Below are positions 57,508 to 64,000 of a stretch of 64,000 bases of DNA, piece after piece (position 1 is the stretch's first letter; each line of letters begins with the position of its first letter). A program made the translations under genes and the position numbers. Under the pieces are notes generated by a model. It ran no database searches. It was given only the letters and a program-made list of their open reading frames with translations, and was not told where the DNA came from. The stretch comes from Streptomyces chrestomyceticus JCM 4735 (GTDB lineage: Bacteria > Actinomycetota > Actinomycetes > Streptomycetales > Streptomycetaceae): contig NZ_BHZC01000001.1 of the NCBI RefSeq assembly GCF_003865135.1, positions 2,046,001 through 2,110,000 of the forward strand. The letters run 5' to 3'.

Positions 57508-58959
57508 ATGAGAAACACGCAGCACGGCAGCGGCAACGGCAGCGACGGCGAGACCGATGTGATCGTCATCGGTGGCGGCACCGGCGGCTACAGCACAGCC
57601 CTGCGGGCCGCCGCCCTCGGGCTACGGGTGGTCCTCGCCGAGCGGGGCCTCGTCGGCGGCACCTGTCTGCACCGCGGCTGCATCCCCAGCAAGGCAATGC
57701 TGCACGCGGCGGAACTGGTGGACGGCATCGCGGAGGCGCGCGAGCGCTGGGGCGTGAAGGCGACGCTCGACGCCGTGGACTGGGACGCGCTGACCGCCAC
57801 CCGCGACGGCATCGTGACACGCAACCACCAGGGCGTCGAAGGGCACTTGAAGCGCGCCGGGGTGCGTGTGGTGCGCGGCAGCGCGCGCCTGACCGGCACG
57901 CGCTCCGTCTTCGTCGAGGCTCCGGACGGCGGGGAGTTCACCGCCCGGCGCGGCGTCGTCCTGGCCACCGGCTCCCGCCCGCGCCTGCTGCCCGGCCTCG
58001 TACCCGACGGCCGTACGGTCGTCACCAGCGACGACGCCCTGTTCGCGCCAGGACTGCCGGACTCCGTCCTGGTGCTGGGCGGCGGCGCGATCGGCGTCGA
58101 GTACGCGTCCTTCCACCGGTCCATGGGCGCCCGGGTGACCCTCGTGGAGGCCGCCGGCCGGCTGCTGCCCCTGGAGGACGAGGAGGTGAGCCGCCACTTG
58201 GCGCGCGGTCTGAAGAAGCGCGGCATCACGGTCCGTACGGACGCGACGCTGACCGGGGCCGACGTCACGGAGTCCGGTGTACGGGCCACCGTCCGTACCG
58301 CCAAGGGCGAGGAGACCGTCGAGGCCGAACGCCTGCTCGTCGCGGTCGGCCGGGTGCCGGTGACCGACGGCCTGGACCTGGCGGCCGCCGGACTGGCCAC
58401 CGACGGGCGCGGCTTCGTGCCGCCGGCCGACTGGTCCCGGCTGGAGACCGCCGTCCCCGGCATCCACGTCGTGGGCGATCTGCTGCCGCCCCCGTCCCCC
58501 GGCCTGGCGCACGCCTCCTTCGCCGAGGGCCTGCTGGTCGCCGAGACGCTGGCCGGCGTCCCGACCCGCCCGGTGGATCACGCGACCGTGCCGCGCGTGA
58601 CGTACTCCTCCCCCCAGACCGCCTCCGTCGGCCTGACCGAGGCCGAGGCACGGGCGCGGGGACTGGCCGTCCGGGTCAACACCCTGCCGCTGACGGCGGT
58701 GGCGAAGGGCATGGTGCACGGGCAGGGCGGGGTGGTGAAGGTCGTCGCGACGGCGGAGGGCACAGGCACCGGGGCCGTGCTCGGCGTCCACCTGGTCGGT
58801 CCGCACGTCTCGGAAATGATCGCCGAGAGCCAGCTAGTGGTGGCCTGGGACGCCGACCCGTCCGACGTCGCCCAGCACATCCACGCCCACCCCACCCTGT
58901 CCGAAGCGGTCGGCGAAACGTTCCTGACGCTGGCGGGGCGGGGATTGCACCAGCACTGA
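57508..58959 (+). CDS. Dihydrolipoamide-dehydrogenase-like flavoprotein disulfide reductase
   Basis: A 483-residue class I pyridine nucleotide-disulfide oxidoreductase; GGAGG precedes the ATG. FAD site VIVIGGGTGGYSTALRAAALG, redox pair Cys53-Cys58 (GGTCLHRGCIPSK), NAD site SVLVLGGGAIGVEYASFHRSMGARVTLVE, and second FAD motif IHVVGDLLPPPSPGLAHASFAEGLL. The C-terminal dimerisation domain ends with the catalytic HIHAHPTLSEAV. This is Lpd by pattern. No E1/E2 genes are nearby, so it may serve another disulfide or 2-oxo-acid complex; a LysR regulator is divergent. Confidence 0.92.
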   Translation: MRNTQHGSGNGSDGETDVIVIGGGTGGYSTALRAAALGLRVVLAERGLVGGTCLHRGCIPSKAMLHAAELVDGIAEARERWGVKATLDAVDWDALTATRDGIVTRNHQGVEGHLKRAGVRVVRGSARLTGTRSVFVEAPDGGEFTARRGVVLATGSRPRLLPGLVPDGRTVVTSDDALFAPGLPDSVLVLGGGAIGVEYASFHRSMGARVTLVEAAGRLLPLEDEEVSRHLARGLKKRGITVRTDATLTGADVTESGVRATVRTAKGEETVEAERLLVAVGRVPVTDGLDLAAAGLATDGRGFVPPADWSRLETAVPGIHVVGDLLPPPSPGLAHASFAEGLLVAETLAGVPTRPVDHATVPRVTYSSPQTASVGLTEAEARARGLAVRVNTLPLTAVAKGMVHGQGGVVKVVATAEGTGTGAVLGVHLVGPHVSEMIAESQLVVAWDADPSDVAQHIHAHPTLSEAVGETFLTLAGRGLHQH

Positions 58960-59018
58960 GCAGCACCCGTGCCTCCTTCGGCAGCCCGCCCGTACCCGGT
59001 GGCCTGGCCTACCCGGTG

Positions 59019-59414
59019 CTACGCGTCGTACAGCGCGGCCTGTGCGTAGGCGAGGTGCACATCCAGCAGTCCGGTGTCCGCGCGGTATCGGCCGGTGTTG
59101 TGGTCGAGGGCCACCTTCCTCCGTCCGCCGTCGGCCCGCATGCGCCAGCGCGCGCGATGGGGTGTGCTCCACAGGGAACCGCTCGGGTGCAGGTCGCCGT
59201 TGAGAAGATGGAGCAGCGCCAGGACGGCCCAGACCGGCGAGAACGCCCAATAGGCGACCCAGCCGAGGACATCGCCCTTACAGGCGATCGCGCTGCTCTG
59301 CCTGACCGCGTCCTCGATGCGCCATGACTGGCGTATTCCCCACGGGGAACGCCCGCGCACTATCCGGCCGATGAAGTGGCCGGAGCTGTCGTGCACCGCG
59401 TACACGGTCCGCAC
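59019..59414 (-). CDS. Hypothetical protein with a hydrophobic segment
   Basis: A 131-residue protein starting at GTG 59414. It begins RTVYAVHDSSGHFIGRIVRG and contains SSAIACKGDVLGWVAYWAFSPVWAVLALLHLL, one hydrophobic stretch (about 50-70) probably peripheral or membrane-inserted. It then has LWSTPHRARWRMRADGGRRKVALDHNTG and a helix-rich end. The strand-rich start resembles LURP-one-related or scramblase-like small proteins, but that is weak. It is convergent with lpd. The GTG lies 2 bp after the stop of a short upstream ORF, so translation may be coupled. Confidence 0.75.
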   Translation of the reverse strand: MRTVYAVHDSSGHFIGRIVRGRSPWGIRQSWRIEDAVRQSSAIACKGDVLGWVAYWAFSPVWAVLALLHLLNGDLHPSGSLWSTPHRARWRMRADGGRRKVALDHNTGRYRADTGLLDVHLAYAQAALYDA

Positions 59415-59416
59415 GC

Positions 59417-59509
59417 CTAGGGCCGGGGCAGCGCGGTGAAGCGCTGCGCGAAGGTCTCGTCCTCGCGTTCCCGGACGGCTGTCCGCCGGCTCCTGGTGAG
59501 GCGTGACAC
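59417..59509 (-). CDS. Possible short ORF coupled to the hypothetical gene
   Basis: A 30-codon reading frame, GTG 59509 to TAG 59417, encodes SRLTRSRRTAVREREDETFAQRFTALPRP. It stops 2 bp before the GTG of the next gene, suggesting coupling. The composition (basic start, acidic middle, hydrophobic-aromatic end) looks coding. There is no ribosome binding site, and the frame is also open upstream without a start codon, so it could be the 3' end of a truncated gene. Confidence 0.3.
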   Translation of the reverse strand: MSRLTRSRRTAVREREDETFAQRFTALPRP

Positions 59510-59675
59510 GTGATGACGGCCGGCCAGTGTCTCAGAACGCGATCACTCGCCCCCGGCGAGCCACGCCCCCCGAAAAGGAGTTGCGCCACCCCGCCCGTCC
59601 GTCCACCATCGGCGCGTACGACTCGCACCTCTGTGTACGGCTCGTACGCCCGCGTACGGCCCGTCCCGTACGCCC

Positions 59676-59698
59676 CGCGCACGGAAACCCCGTGCGCG
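59676..59698 (+). promoter_or_regulatory. Hairpin upstream of the ribosomal protection gene
   Basis: CGCGCACGG (59676-59684) pairs perfectly with CCGTGCGCG (59690-59698) over a 5-nt loop. It lies 28 nt before the short upstream ORF that overlaps the protection-protein start. With that ORF it could form part of an antibiotic-responsive leader; it could also be a simple terminator for upstream transcription. No clear promoter hexamers were found downstream of it. Confidence 0.4.
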
Positions 59699-59725
59699 CC
59701 CCGGACCTCAGGCAGGAGCAACGGA

Positions 59726-59839
59726 ATGCGCCGAAACCTCGGAACTACTCAGCGCCCTTACCGGACGACAGTTCTTGAGGTCTCGACCACCCATGCACAC
59801 CCTGAACATCGGCATTCTGGCCCACGTCGACGCGGGTAA
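59726..59839 (+). CDS. Upstream ORF overlapping the ribosomal protection gene start
   Basis: A 37-residue frame starting [20 protein letters not shown], with AGGAG 7 nt before its ATG. It ends at TAA 59837-59839, 47 bp inside the protection-protein gene in another frame. Its start signal is clearly better than that of the main gene, whose ATG (59793) lacks a well-spaced Shine-Dalgarno. Ribosomes translating this ORF would run through the main start site, so it may act as a regulatory leader. Confidence 0.5.
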   Translation: MRRNLGTTQRPYRTTVLEVSTTHAHPEHRHSGPRRRG

Positions 59840-61730
59840 GACCAGCCTGACCGAGCGGCTCCTGTACGCGACCGGCGCCATCGAGCGGCTCGGCAGTGTG
59901 GACGCCGGGGACACCCGGACCGACAGCGGCGCCATCGAGCGTGCGCGCGGCATCACGATCCGGTCCGCGGTCGCCTCCTTCACATCGGGCGACGTCCAGG
60001 TCAACCTGATCGACACCCCCGGGCACTCCGACTTCATCGCCGAGGTCGAGCGTGCCCTGGGCGTTCTGGACGGTGCCGTGCTGCTCCTGTCCGCCGTCGA
60101 AGGCGTACAGGCGCGGACGCGTGTCCTGATGAAGACGCTGCGGCGGCTGCGGCTGCCCACCCTGCTGTTCGTCAACAAGATCGACCGGGCGGGCGCGCGG
60201 ACCGACGCGCTCGTGGCGGACATCCGCCGTACCCTGGCGCCGCACGTCGTCCCGATGGCCGCCGTGCGCGACGCGGGCACCCCGGACGCGCGGACGACGC
60301 CGCTGCGTCCGGAAACGCCCGCCGTACGGGCCCGGCTGACCGAACTCCTCGCCGACGCCGACGAGGAGATCCTCGCCCGCGCCGTGGACGGTCCGCCGCC
60401 CACCCCGGACGAACTGCTGGCCGCGCTGGCCGCCCGTACCGCGGACGGCTCGGTGCATCCGCTGTACTTCGGGTCGGCGATCGGCGGGCAGGGGGTCGGC
60501 GCGCTCATCGACGGCATGACCCGGCTGATCCCGCCGACGCCCGGCAGCGCCGGCGCCCCGCCGCGTGGCACGGTCTTCGCCGTCCAGCGCGAGCCGGGCG
60601 GCGGGAAGAGTGCCTACCTGCGGCTCTACGACGGCGAGGTGCGGCCGCGCCGGCCGGTCGTGCTGCACCGCCGGGAACCGGACGGCACGGCCGCCCGCGT
60701 CGAGGGACGGATCACCGCGCTGGAGATCGTGGGCCGCCCGCCGGGTGACCAGGCGCCGCTGACGGCCGGCAACATCGCGGTGCTGCGCGGCCTGCCCGGC
60801 GTACGGGTCGGCGACCGGCTGGGGGACGAAGCGCCCGGCACGCACCGGGAGGACGGCGAGGCGCTGTTCTCCCGCCCGACCCTGGAGACCGTGGTGCGCG
60901 CCCGGCGCCCGGCGGATGCCGCCCGGCTGCGCGCCGCGCTGCTGGAGCTGGCGGAGCAGGACCCGCTCATCCACGCCCGGCCGGCCGACTCCGGTGCCAC
61001 CTCGGTCCTCCTCTACGGGGAGGTGCAGAAGGAGATCATCGCGGCCACGCTCCTCCAGGAGCACGGCATCGCGGCGGACTTCACCCCCAGCCGGGTGATG
61101 TGTGTGGAACGGCTCCTGGGCACCGGCGAGGCGTACGAGGAGATCACCGGACGCGACCACGTCGGCTGGTGGGCGACGGTCGGCCTGCGCGTCGAGCCCG
61201 GCCCCCGCGGCTCCGGCCCGCACTTCACCTACGAGACCGAACTGGGCGCGCTGCCGCACGGTTTCCACCAGGCGGTGGAGGACACGGTGTACGCGTCGCT
61301 GCGCGAGGGGCCGCAGGGCTGGGCGGTCACGGATTGCCGGGTCGTACTGACCCGTTCCGGTTTCGTGGGACCGGTCAGTACGGCCGGGGACTTCCGCGGG
61401 GTCACGCCGGTCGTCCTGGCGCGTGCGCTGCGCCGGGCCGGTACGCGGGTGTACGAACCGTGCCACTCCTTCGAGGCGGAGGTGCCGCTCGACACCATCG
61501 CCCCGGTCACCGCGCATCTCGCGGCCCTGGGCGCGGAGTTCGACGACACCTCGGACACCGGCGGCCGCTGGCTCCTCACCGGCACCCTCCCGGCCCGCCG
61601 GCTCCCCGACGCCGAGCGGCGGCTGCCGGGGCTCACCCACGGCGAGGGCACCTGGTGGTCCCAGCCGGCGGGCCCGGCGGGCGACCGGCCGGTGCCGCAG
61701 GGGGCGCCGTACGCCTCGGCGCCGTCGTGA
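59793..61730 (+). CDS. Ribosomal protection protein, Tet(M)/OtrA type
   Basis: A 645-residue EF-G-like GTPase, the length of Tet(M) (639) and OtrA (663). G1 is [20 protein letters not shown], the effector loop [19 protein letters not shown]3 [20 protein letters not shown]4 [10 protein letters not shown]. Domain III-V signatures follow, with [18 protein letters not shown] and the domain IV/V ending [17 protein letters not shown] and [18 protein letters not shown]. These proteins dislodge tetracycline from the ribosome. In a tetracycline non-producer it may give low-level resistance or have another elongation role; no tetracycline biosynthesis genes are in view. The start is ATG 59793, where homology to Tet proteins begins ([13 protein letters not shown]). 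Confidence 0.93.
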   Translation: MHTLNIGILAHVDAGKTSLTERLLYATGAIERLGSVDAGDTRTDSGAIERARGITIRSAVASFTSGDVQVNLIDTPGHSDFIAEVERALGVLDGAVLLLSAVEGVQARTRVLMKTLRRLRLPTLLFVNKIDRAGARTDALVADIRRTLAPHVVPMAAVRDAGTPDARTTPLRPETPAVRARLTELLADADEEILARAVDGPPPTPDELLAALAARTADGSVHPLYFGSAIGGQGVGALIDGMTRLIPPTPGSAGAPPRGTVFAVQREPGGGKSAYLRLYDGEVRPRRPVVLHRREPDGTAARVEGRITALEIVGRPPGDQAPLTAGNIAVLRGLPGVRVGDRLGDEAPGTHREDGEALFSRPTLETVVRARRPADAARLRAALLELAEQDPLIHARPADSGATSVLLYGEVQKEIIAATLLQEHGIAADFTPSRVMCVERLLGTGEAYEEITGRDHVGWWATVGLRVEPGPRGSGPHFTYETELGALPHGFHQAVEDTVYASLREGPQGWAVTDCRVVLTRSGFVGPVSTAGDFRGVTPVVLARALRRAGTRVYEPCHSFEAEVPLDTIAPVTAHLAALGAEFDDTSDTGGRWLLTGTLPARRLPDAERRLPGLTHGEGTWWSQPAGPAGDRPVPQGAPYASAPS

Positions 61731-61754
61731 TCCAAGCCCCGGCGGCCCGGGCGG

Positions 61755-62312
61755 CTACGGCTGCTGCTCCCCCTCGGTGAGGACGTAGTCGACGCGGCCG
61801 AACGCCACGTGGTCGCCGGGGCGGACCAGCACCTCTCCCACCACCCGGCGACCGTTGACGCAGGTGCCGTTGGTGGAGCCGAGGTCGCGCAGGAACCAGC
61901 CGCCGTCCGCGCTGCGCAGTTCGGCGTGGGCGCGCGAGACGGTGTCGTGGTTCAGCCGCAGGCCCGAGCCGGGGGCGCGCCCTATGCGGAGGGGGAACGG
62001 TCCCGGCGCGGGCAGCAGCAGTTTCGGCAGCCGCTCGCGGCGCCACGCCCTGCGGACCATGATGTTGAACGACGACACCTTGCCCACCGCGCGCAGCACG
62101 GCGCCCTCGACCCGGCCCCGGGAGGCCAGGTCGGCGGTGGCCGCGGCGAGTTCGGCGTGCTGACGGGCGGTGAGCACCAGTTCCAGCCGCCGCAGGAACG
62201 TGTCCTGGGACAGCCTGCCTTGCGCCGCGCCTTCGCGCAGCAGTTCCAAGGCGCGTTCCCGGTCGGCTTCCGACGGGCGCGCCGGTCGGGCCGGGAACTC
62301 CAGCGATGTCAT
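61755..62312 (-). CDS. DUF1707 and FHA domain protein
   Basis: A 185-residue protein. Residues 12-65 are DUF1707 (PSEADRERALELLREGAAQGRLSQDTFLRRLELVLTARQHAELAAATADL). Residues about 105-180 are a forkhead-associated domain that binds phosphothreonine: LRIGRAPGSGLRLNHDTVSRAHAELRSADGGWFLRDLGSTNGTCVNGRRV contains the conserved GR, S-x-x-H and N-G residues. No membrane segment. Such proteins are read-outs of Ser/Thr kinases in actinomycetes; the kinase is not in this window. It is convergent with the protection-protein gene, 24 bp apart. Confidence 0.92.
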   Translation of the reverse strand: MTSLEFPARPARPSEADRERALELLREGAAQGRLSQDTFLRRLELVLTARQHAELAAATADLASRGRVEGAVLRAVGKVSSFNIMVRRAWRRERLPKLLLPAPGPFPLRIGRAPGSGLRLNHDTVSRAHAELRSADGGWFLRDLGSTNGTCVNGRRVVGEVLVRPGDHVAFGRVDYVLTEGEQQP

Positions 62313-62482
62313 GCCGGAGATTGTCCGGTGCCCGCGCGCCGGTGTCCAGCCGGGCGGGCCGGTGCGGAGCCCGGCGGGTGGCCGTACGGACCTGCCGGAA
62401 AACCGTGGCGCGACGCCGGCGGTCCGGGCTACGCTCTGCGCCGGCCCTGGACGAGGAGAGACGAGGGAAGGAGGCGAGCGCC

Positions 62483-62560
62483 GTGCCGACGTACCCGTTC
62501 CCGCGCTCCCGCTCCGCCCACCGGCCGTTCCGGGCCGGAACCGGGCTGGTCTCGATCTGA
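62483..62560 (+). CDS. Short ORF with consensus Shine-Dalgarno
   Basis: GTG 62483 to TGA 62558-62560 encodes 25 residues, PTYPFPRSRSAHRPFRAGTG then LVSI. AAGGAGG at 62468-62474 is a perfect match to the 16S anti-Shine-Dalgarno, spaced 8 nt. A TACGCT -10-like box is at 62430-62435. It lies in the 304-bp gap between the FHA gene and the GNAT gene, ending 56 bp before the latter. It may be a leader peptide or a small protein; no family is recognised. Confidence 0.42.
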   Translation: MPTYPFPRSRSAHRPFRAGTGLVSI

Positions 62561-62616
62561 TCCCGGGCTGATCCCAGCTTGTCGGGAGCGCATCGACCGC
62601 CTTCCGAGAGGATCTC

Positions 62617-63543
62617 ATGACCGAGTTGGTCATCCGCGCGCTCACCGAGAGCGACGCCTACCTGTTCGACACGCTGGACGACCCCACCGCCGGTCTCGTC
62701 GGCCATCTGCCCTTCGGCCACCGCTGCGTGACGGCCGCCCAGGGCGGCCAGTACCGCCCCGAGTGGACGTGGGTCGCCCTGCGCGACGGTGTCGTGGTGG
62801 CCCGTGCCGCCTGGTGGGCCGGGCCGGAGGACGCCCGGCCGGTCGCCCTGGACTGGCTGGACTTCGCGCCGGGCGAGTCGGACGCCGCCGTCCGGCTGCT
62901 GCGCACCGCTCCCCTGCACGCCGAGTACGTCCTGCAACTGCCGCCCGGCTGGCGGGACCGGCCGGCGGTACGGGGCGCCGCCCGCGCCCGTACGGACGTG
63001 GCGGCCGCGGCCGGTCTCGTACCGCTGGTCGAACGTTTCCGCTACACCTGGACACCCGAGTGCGGGCTCCCGGAGCAGCCGGGGCGGCTGGTGTTCCGGC
63101 CCGAGCCCGACGACGGGGTGTTCCTGGACATTCTGCGGCGCGTCGAGACCGGTTCGCTGGACGCCCACGCCCGGCAGGCGATCGCCGAGGGCGGCGTCGA
63201 GCAGGCCGCCCAGGAGGAGCTGGCCTTCTTCCGCTGGTGCCCGTCGCCGCGTGACTGGTGGCGGGTCGCCTGGACGGCCGAACCCGCGCGGGGCGGTGAG
63301 CCAGTGGGGCTGCATGTGCCCGCCCGCAACCTCCGGTCGCCGGTCATCGGGTTCATCGGCGTCGTACCGGAGCACCGCGGCCGGGGGTACGGCTACGACC
63401 TGCTGGCCGACTGCACCCGCCACCTCGCGGAGCACGGCGCGGAACGGATCGTCGGCGAAACGGACCAGCCGAACGTCCAGATGGCGGCGGCTTTCGCCAA
63501 GGCGGGGTACCCGATGACGCAGGAACGTGCATTCTTCGTCTGA
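62617..63543 (+). CDS. GNAT family N-acetyltransferase (two-lobed)
   Basis: A 308-residue protein. The acetyl-CoA site is in the C-terminal half: VIGFIGVVPEHRGRGYGYDLLADCTRHLAEHG (R-G-R-G-Y-G), with IVGETDQPNVQMAAAFAKAGY closing the fold. The N-terminal half (residues 1-140) is a degenerate GNAT-like domain: VIRALTESDAYLFDTLDD and EWTWVALRDGVVVARAAWW. Substrate unknown. A hairpin terminator 30 bp after its stop separates it from treZ. Confidence 0.9.
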   Translation: MTELVIRALTESDAYLFDTLDDPTAGLVGHLPFGHRCVTAAQGGQYRPEWTWVALRDGVVVARAAWWAGPEDARPVALDWLDFAPGESDAAVRLLRTAPLHAEYVLQLPPGWRDRPAVRGAARARTDVAAAAGLVPLVERFRYTWTPECGLPEQPGRLVFRPEPDDGVFLDILRRVETGSLDAHARQAIAEGGVEQAAQEELAFFRWCPSPRDWWRVAWTAEPARGGEPVGLHVPARNLRSPVIGFIGVVPEHRGRGYGYDLLADCTRHLAEHGAERIVGETDQPNVQMAAAFAKAGYPMTQERAFFV

Positions 63544-63573
63544 GAGCGGGCGGAGAGCTGTGCGTCCGTCGAG

Positions 63574-63595
63574 CGGGCGGAGGGTTTTCCGCCCG
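63574..63595 (+). terminator. Terminator of the GNAT gene
   Basis: CGGGCGGA (63574-63581) pairs perfectly with TCCGCCCG (63588-63595) across the loop GGGTTT. It lies 30 bp after the GNAT stop and 25 bp before the treZ start, so treZ should have its own promoter or depend on read-through. Confidence 0.6.
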
Positions 63596-63619
63596 TAGGC
63601 CGGGCGAGGGAGGACAGCC

Positions 63620-64000
63620 GTGCTGTTCGAGGTGTGGGCACCGAACGCAGGACGGGTCGCGCTGCATTTCGTGACGCCCCGCGACGGGGACGCCGACGGG
63701 ACGGGGGGCGAGGATCCCGCCCTCACGACGGGGCACGCCGCGGCGACGGGGTACGTCCGTACGGGGCAGGTCTCCGCCGAGCACGTCCCCATGGAGCGCG
63801 ATCCCGGCCGTACGGGGTGGTGGCGGGCCGACGTACCGGCCCGCCACGGTGACCGTTACGGCTTCCGCCTCGACGACGGGCCACTTTTGCCCGACCCGCG
63901 CGCGGCCCGGCTGCCCGACGGGCCGGACGGGCCGGGCGCGGTGGTCGAGCACGGCCGGTTCGCCTGGCGGCACGCGTGGCCCGGCCGTCCCTTGCCGGGC
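63620..64000 (+). CDS. treZ: Malto-oligosyltrehalose trehalohydrolase, N-terminal part (cut by window edge)
   Basis: The first 127 codons of treZ from GTG 63620, with GAGGGAGGA upstream; the frame is open to the last base. LFEVWAPNAGRVALHFV is the N-terminal CBM48-like sandwich of TreZ. GWWRADVPARHGDRYGFRLDDGPLLPDPRAARLPDGPDGPGAVVEHGRFAW follows family order (substrate-side loop and ...DPRS..QP.G.HG.S). An internal acidic/His stretch of about 45 residues (DGDADGTGGEDPALTT...) is longer than usual. The enzyme releases trehalose from TreY products. Confidence 0.9.
   Translation, partial: MLFEVWAPNAGRVALHFVTPRDGDADGTGGEDPALTTGHAAATGYVRTGQVSAEHVPMERDPGRTGWWRADVPARHGDRYGFRLDDGPLLPDPRAARLPDGPDGPGAVVEHGRFAWRHAWPGRPLPG

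Noticed and set aside
61809..63254. A 481-residue plus-strand ORF over the FHA and GNAT genes
   Set aside because: It is antisense to the DUF1707-FHA gene and out of frame with the GNAT gene, both of which have clear domains.

Overview
The window reads as a chromosomal segment of a Streptomyces-type actinomycete. Base composition is very GC-rich, GTG/TTG starts are common, genes are joined by ATGA/GTGA overlaps, and several families are typical of the genus: SirA-type sulfite reductase, a SAV2148-type HEPN protein, GlgX/TreY/TreZ, MsiK-dependent sugar importers and a DUF1707-FHA protein. No tRNA, rRNA, CRISPR array or insertion sequence was seen. The right edge cuts through treZ.

Layout. 0-8 kb: a helix-turn-helix regulator with a PLD-like C-terminal domain and small neighbours; a YihY membrane protein divergent from an AidB-type acyl-CoA dehydrogenase; a GAF-domain regulator; a luciferase-like flavin oxidoreductase; a GNAT acetyltransferase. 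8-18 kb: an assimilatory sulfur cluster. A tandem-hairpin terminator and a promoter precede a 27-residue leader peptide, then sirA, a zinc-ribbon protein, cysH, cysC, cysD, cysN, a three-gene sulfonate-type ABC importer and a sirohydrochlorin chelatase. The cluster therefore encodes sulfur uptake, activation, reduction to sulfide and siroheme metallation for SirA. 18-24 kb: a metallophosphoesterase, a CocE-type hydrolase paired with an ATP-grasp ligase, a DUF2795 protein and an MFS exporter.

24.8-39.2 kb: one co-directional block that makes and transfers a heptose-type sugar. It holds GmhA, HldE and GmhB homologues, two GT9 heptosyltransferase-like genes (the first broken by three 1-nt deletions), GT4 and GT2 enzymes, a UDP-xylose-synthase-like epimerase, a carbamoyltransferase and a pyruvyltransferase-like protein. 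These are LPS-core-type functions in a Gram-positive organism, with no initiating transferase, flippase or polymerase in view. A bidirectional terminator closes the block.

39-50 kb: a secreted subtilisin-like protease, a sugar ABC importer without its own ATPase, a phosphotransferase-fold protein, a DnaQ-like exonuclease, the HEPN protein, and two consecutive secreted-protein genes that together look like one copper amine oxidase split into N-terminal domains and a catalytic domain. 50-64 kb: alpha-glucan and trehalose genes (glgX, treY, partial treZ) interrupted by an M55 peptidase, a LysR regulator divergent from a dihydrolipoamide-dehydrogenase-like flavoprotein, a Tet(M)/OtrA-type ribosomal protection protein preceded by an overlapping upstream ORF, a DUF1707-FHA protein and a second GNAT.

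Items most worth a second look: the heptose glycan block, the split amine oxidase with an altered cofactor motif, the domain shared by the HTH regulator and the HEPN protein, the SAIC-type leader peptide of the sulfur operon, the upstream ORF at the ribosomal protection gene, and the three G-run deletions in the first GT9 gene. All calls rest on reading the sequence; no searches were run.
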